A stretch of 34,347 nt of DNA from Streptomyces sp. UW30 (lineage in GTDB: Bacteria; Actinomycetota; Actinomycetes; Streptomycetales; Streptomycetaceae), in the NCBI RefSeq assembly GCF_008042075.1, contig NZ_RDBN01000053.1:1674352-1708698 (forward strand), read 5' to 3'. This document shows, in pieces, positions 33,538 through 34,347 of the stretch; the stretch's first letter is position 1, and every line of letters starts with the position of its first letter. A model generated the notes under the pieces. The model was given only the letters and a program-made list of their open reading frames with translations. It had not been told where the DNA came from and did not search any database. The position numbers and the translations under genes are program-made.

Positions 33538-33598
33538 GCGCAGGCTATTGCGACCCTGCTCTACCCTGACTTCAGCCGCTCCGGGACGGAGAAACGCC

Positions 33599-34057
33599 AT
33601 GACAGCGACGGACCCCGCGCTCACCGCCCTCGCCCAGGGCTGGTGCGCCCTCTCCCTGCTCCACGGCAGGATCGAGACGCACATCGAGCGCGCCCTGCAG
33701 ACCAAGCACGACCTCAGCGTGCGCGAGTACTCCCTGCTCGACGTGCTCAGCCACCAGCACAACGGCGAAGGCGGCCACCTCCAGATGAAGCAGGTCGCCG
33801 ACGCCGTCGTCCTCAGCCAGAGCGCCACCACCCGCCTCGTGACGCGACTGGAGGACCGCGGCCTGCTCTCCCGCTACCTCTGCCCCACCGACCGCCGCGG
33901 CATCTACACCGACGTCACCGAACCCGGCCTCAAACTCCTCACCGAAGCCCGCCCCACCAACGACAAGGCGCTGCGCGAAGCCCTGGACGAGGCCGCGCAG
34001 AACCCCGATCTCGTTCCGCTGGTCCGGGTCGTGGAGTCGCTCCCGGCGCCCGCATAG
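33599..34057 (+). CDS. MarR-family transcriptional regulator
   Basis: A 152-residue MarR protein. Helices at LSVREYSLLDVLSHQHN, recognition region LQMKQVADAVVLSQSATTRLVTRLEDRGLLSR and wing YLCPTDRRGIYTDVTEPG are clear; the final helix dimerises. It is divergent from the MFS exporter, the classic layout in which MarR represses the pump until a substrate binds. No strong ribosome site is visible; ACGGAGAAACGCC just before the ATG gives a GGAG at about eight bases. Confidence 0.92.
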   Translation: MTATDPALTALAQGWCALSLLHGRIETHIERALQTKHDLSVREYSLLDVLSHQHNGEGGHLQMKQVADAVVLSQSATTRLVTRLEDRGLLSRYLCPTDRRGIYTDVTEPGLKLLTEARPTNDKALREALDEAAQNPDLVPLVRVVESLPAPA

Positions 34058-34066
34058 GGTGCGGCC

Positions 34067-34347
34067 ATGGGAGATCTTGAGATACGCCCCGCCGTCGCCG
34101 ACGACATCCCCGCGATCGTCGGCATGCTCGCGGACGATCCGCTCGGCGCCCGGCGCGAGTCGCTCGACGACCTGACGCCTTATCTGCCCGCCTTCGAGCG
34201 GCTCAGCAGTGACCCGAACCAACACCTCGTCGTCGCCGTCCGCGAGGGCCGGGTCATCGGCACACTCCAGCTCTCCGTCATTCCCGGACTGTCCCGGCGC
34301 GGCGCGACCAGGTCGATCATCGAAGCCGTGCGCATCCACTCCGACGA
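34067..34347 (+). CDS. GNAT-family N-acetyltransferase, 3' partial
   Basis: The first 93 codons of a GNAT protein run off the right edge: MGDLEIRPAVADDIPAIVGML, then HLVVAVREGRVIGTLQLSVIPGLSRRGATRSIIEAVRI. The beta-strand GRVIGTLQL and the following conserved segment match the GNAT core up to the region before the acetyl-CoA-binding loop (which lies outside). The start lies nine bases after the MarR stop, in the same direction, so the two may be cotranscribed. Confidence 0.85.
   Translation, partial: MGDLEIRPAVADDIPAIVGMLADDPLGARRESLDDLTPYLPAFERLSSDPNQHLVVAVREGRVIGTLQLSVIPGLSRRGATRSIIEAVRIHSD

Overview
The window is very GC-rich, with GTG/TTG starts, frequent overlapping stop/start codons and several promoter-like -10 boxes sitting right at the start codon (leaderless genes). 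It carries genes specific to sporulating actinomycetes (ssgA and its IclR-type activator ssgR), a fused cydCD and a Rex operator. Together these point to a Streptomyces chromosome. Three perfect parS sites, further one- or two-mismatch parS-like sites, and a cluster of DnaA boxes place the window in the parS-rich zone around oriC. From memory, gene content and order resemble the S. coelicolor segment from about SCO3920 to SCO3970 read in reverse; I could not check this.

Layout, left part (1-7.8 kb, mostly + strand): the 3' end of an M24 metallopeptidase gene; an overlapping alpha/beta-hydrolase-SDR fusion (EphD-like); a MerR regulator; a DnaA-box cluster; kptA (tRNA 2'-phosphotransferase); a small hypothetical; a parS site; an LLM flavin/F420-type oxidoreductase; a Cof-type HAD phosphatase; and, convergent with it, an exported M23 peptidase.

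Middle (7.9-24.6 kb): the cydA-cydB-cydCD operon (- strand) for cytochrome bd oxidase and its assembly transporter, headed by a Rex operator and with a parS embedded at the cydB/cydCD junction; a divergent cyclophilin-fold protein gene with an internal parS; hisC (- strand); a LacI-family regulator; a metallophosphoesterase; a two-TM membrane protein; thiC with an upstream TPP riboswitch whose variable arm contains two parS-like palindromes; a divergent YibE/F-family membrane protein with a His-rich tail; then ssgA and ssgR (- strand). Two gene-poor convergent intergenic stretches hold degenerate 20-bp and 23-bp tandem repeats.

Right part (25.7-34.3 kb): a DUF5326-type small membrane protein, a cupin, a 4-TM 'phage holin family' membrane protein, ptpA translationally coupled to a cystathionine gamma-lyase gene, a strong terminator, a LysR regulator, a NUDIX hydrolase, a flavohemoprotein gene lying against fragments of unrelated genes (a rearrangement scar), a GlcG/HbpS-type protein with an MFS exporter under an apparently MarR-controlled divergent promoter, and the start of a GNAT acetyltransferase gene.

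The genes are mainly core physiology: respiration under low oxygen (cyd/Rex), thiamine (thiC), sulphur and histidine/aromatic amino acid metabolism, signalling (ptpA) and sporulation septation (ssgRA). No prophage, CRISPR array, tRNA or insertion sequence was seen. The most unusual signals are not genes but chromosome-biology sites woven into genes: the DnaA-box cluster, parS inside coding sequence, and parS-like repeats inside a riboswitch.
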